Shown: one piece after another, positions 63,828 through 64,000 of the stretch
How positions within the stretch are numbered: position 1 is the stretch's first letter
Layout: the number at the start of each line of letters is the position of its first letter
Assembly (NCBI RefSeq): GCF_029892425.1
Contig: NZ_JARXWB010000008.1
Location: 62,001 to 126,000, forward strand
DNA: 64,000 nt
Direction of reading: 5' to 3'
Origin: Bradyrhizobium sp. BR13661
GTDB taxonomy: Bacteria > Pseudomonadota > Alphaproteobacteria > Rhizobiales > Xanthobacteraceae
Program-made: the position numbers and the translations under genes
The notes under the pieces: generated by a model
What the model saw: the letters and a program-made list of their open reading frames with translations, nothing else
Databases searched by the model: none
Told to the model about the DNA's origin: nothing

Positions 63828-64000
63828 GTCAGAAGCTTAGAACGAAGGCCCTTGCCCGGCCAAGACTATCGAGCCCCTATCCAAAGGGAACCGCGCCAAA
63901 CCCCTGTCTTTCTAAACCTTTGCCCCCTATATTGGGGGTGCCGGTTCGCCGGCTATGGAAATAAACGGTCGTCGCAATAAACCATTCGGACCCGGGGGCG

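Overview
The window looks like chromosomal DNA of a Bradyrhizobium-type alphaproteobacterium. The sequence is GC-rich and densely coding. It carries an hflK-hflC-DUF2065-degP / serB / miaA / ilvB-ilvN / ilvC backbone typical of that group, and several short palindromic repeats of the kind scattered through Bradyrhizobium intergenic spaces. Candidate promoters match the alphaproteobacterial general-stress sigma factor EcfG (GGAAC-N16/17-CGTT). I see no rRNA, tRNA, CRISPR array, prophage or transposase. The species assignment is an inference from gene content and could not be tested by a search.

Positions 1-13,000: a Tyr/Gly-rich exported protein; the glycogen genes glgC-glgA; a glutathione transferase; an exported six-hairpin-like protein; a DODA-type dioxygenase; a carboxylesterase homologue that has lost its catalytic serine; a large fusion of a Baeyer-Villiger-type flavin monooxygenase with an HSL-type esterase; then a cluster of very small genes with three EcfG-like promoters, one of which may drive a small RNA. 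Positions 13,000-20,200: an RlpA lipoprotein, a BlaR1/BlaI-like sensor-protease and repressor pair whose sensor has an unusual repeated periplasmic part, a malic enzyme flanked by two palindromic repeat clusters, and a TctC/Bug binding protein.

Positions 20,200-29,300: an exported metallo-beta-lactamase-fold hydrolase, a complete Liv-type ABC importer (livK-like, livG, livF, livH, livM) that runs into a PPK2 polyphosphate kinase, a NUDIX-like protein and a NitT/TauT-type binding protein. Positions 29,500-32,900 hold a self-contained cassette (DUF305 protein, beta-propeller protein, ECF sigma factor, anti-sigma factor). It lies between that binding protein and an ABC permease/ATPase pair of the same class. 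Positions 34,600-37,900: an OpuC/Osm-type osmolyte importer with fused permease and binding protein, a rhodanese, and a deletion scar made of the tails of two neighbouring gene types.

Positions 37,900-44,600: an LpxO-like hydroxylase, a membrane phosphoglycerol-transferase/sulfatase-like enzyme, an ABC-type binding protein, a TetR regulator divergent from a ferric-reductase-like membrane protein with two matching operators, an LprI-like protein and a short-chain dehydrogenase. Positions 44,600-52,100: branched-chain amino acid biosynthesis (ilvB, a dehydratase, ilvN, ilvC) with two exporter genes, preceded by a leader peptide and attenuator. Positions 52,100-60,100: housekeeping genes (miaA, serB, degP, hflCK, folA, thyA). 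Positions 60,300-64,000: a TctA/TctB transporter and a two-gene chromate-type transporter whose first half is frameshifted.
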